A stretch of 12,062 nucleotides of DNA from JAAYLC01 sp035654795 (GTDB lineage: Bacteria > Bacteroidota > Bacteroidia > Flavobacteriales > Flavobacteriaceae), in contig DASRWC010000018.1 in assembly GCA_035654795.1 (NCBI GenBank), positions 1 through 12,062 of the forward strand, written 5' to 3'. The translations under genes and the position numbers were made by a program. The notes beneath the pieces were generated by a model, which was given only the letters and a program-made list of their open reading frames with translations, was not told the DNA's origin and did no database searches. This document shows, in pieces, positions 11,833 to 12,062 of the stretch. Numbering within the stretch: position 1 is the stretch's first letter; each line of letters starts with the position of its first letter.

Positions 11833-12062
11833 CCTCTGTTCTTTTCTTCCAGAAGTCGGTCAATCTTGGTTTCCAAGCTGTCTATTTTGGAAGTGAGATC
11901 TTTGACCTTCAGTTCTAAATCATCATTATTATCAGCAACCATGGCATCTACAAATATAGAGTTGACCAAAGAAAGCCCGAGGATTCCGCCAATCATTAAA
12001 AGGGCACTAAAATAGAACTTCGTGAAAAAAGCAAAAGTCTCATTCGTTCTTGAGGCAATTAA
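11829..12062 (-). CDS. Membrane protein with C-terminal coiled coil, 3' part only (gene runs off the right edge)
   Basis: Seventy-seven codons of an open frame enter from the right edge and end at TAA 11829-11831. The visible protein has a hydrophobic helix (FYFSALLMIGGILGLSLVNS, about 17-36 of the visible part), then a charged stretch. The end is a clear heptad-patterned coiled coil, LELKVKDLTSKIDSLEVKID, finishing RLLEEKNRG. This fits a small membrane protein with a soluble oligomerising tail. I do not recognise the family. The start codon is not certain: two internal ATGs exist, but the open frame continues to the window edge. Its stop overlaps the methyltransferase stop within the palindrome TTAA, and there is no room for a terminator between them. 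Confidence 0.7.
   Translation of the reverse strand, partial: LIASRTNETFAFFTKFYFSALLMIGGILGLSLVNSIFVDAMVADNNDDLELKVKDLTSKIDSLETKIDRLLEEKNRG

Overview
The window looks like chromosome from a member of the Bacteroidota, most likely Flavobacteriaceae. Four things point there: moderately AT-rich DNA, A-rich leaders with almost no Shine-Dalgarno sequences, the Bacteroidota-type -7 promoter element TAnnTTTG a short way upstream of many genes, and small PorT/OmpW-like outer-membrane beta-barrels. This family-level call rests on recognition, not on a database search. Most of the window is conserved housekeeping and envelope gene content. I found no phage, IS element, CRISPR array, tRNA or rRNA.

Left part (1-1141). 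The 5' portion of an OsmC-type peroxidase runs off the left edge on the minus strand. Next comes a 173-bp spacer made of simple tandem repeats, then a small single-domain cupin with its own -7 box. A hairpin terminator follows, serving a small 64-residue gene of unknown function.

Envelope-sugar block (1234-4791). A minus-strand pair, a DegT/DnrJ/EryC1/StrS sugar aminotransferase followed by UDP-glucose 4-epimerase (galE), diverges from a plus-strand Kdo transferase (waaA). The 95-bp divergent region between them carries a -7 box for each direction. All three products fit nucleotide-sugar and LPS-core synthesis. The aminotransferase has a four-cysteine insert.

Membrane protease and outer-membrane proteins (4823-8444). 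waaA is followed by a large M28 zinc peptidase fused to an eight-helix membrane region, ending at a strong bidirectional terminator. Facing it are two minus-strand beta-barrel genes separated by another terminator. The one nearer the protease carries two lesions, a stop at codon 3 and a one-base frameshift, and reads as a pseudogene unless the assembly is wrong. The other is intact.

Right part (8652-12062). An FAD-dependent oxidoreductase fused to a Rieske [2Fe-2S] domain (YhfW type) converges on a small two-helix membrane protein. That gene diverges from an RlmI-type rRNA cytosine methyltransferase, and their candidate promoters are interlocked within 23 bp. The methyltransferase converges, with a 4-bp stop-codon overlap, on the 3' end of a membrane/coiled-coil protein that leaves the window.

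I do not see a convincing novel system. The points most worth following up are the double-lesion barrel gene, the cysteine cluster in the aminotransferase, the interlocked promoters, and the period-7 repeat tracts next to osmC.
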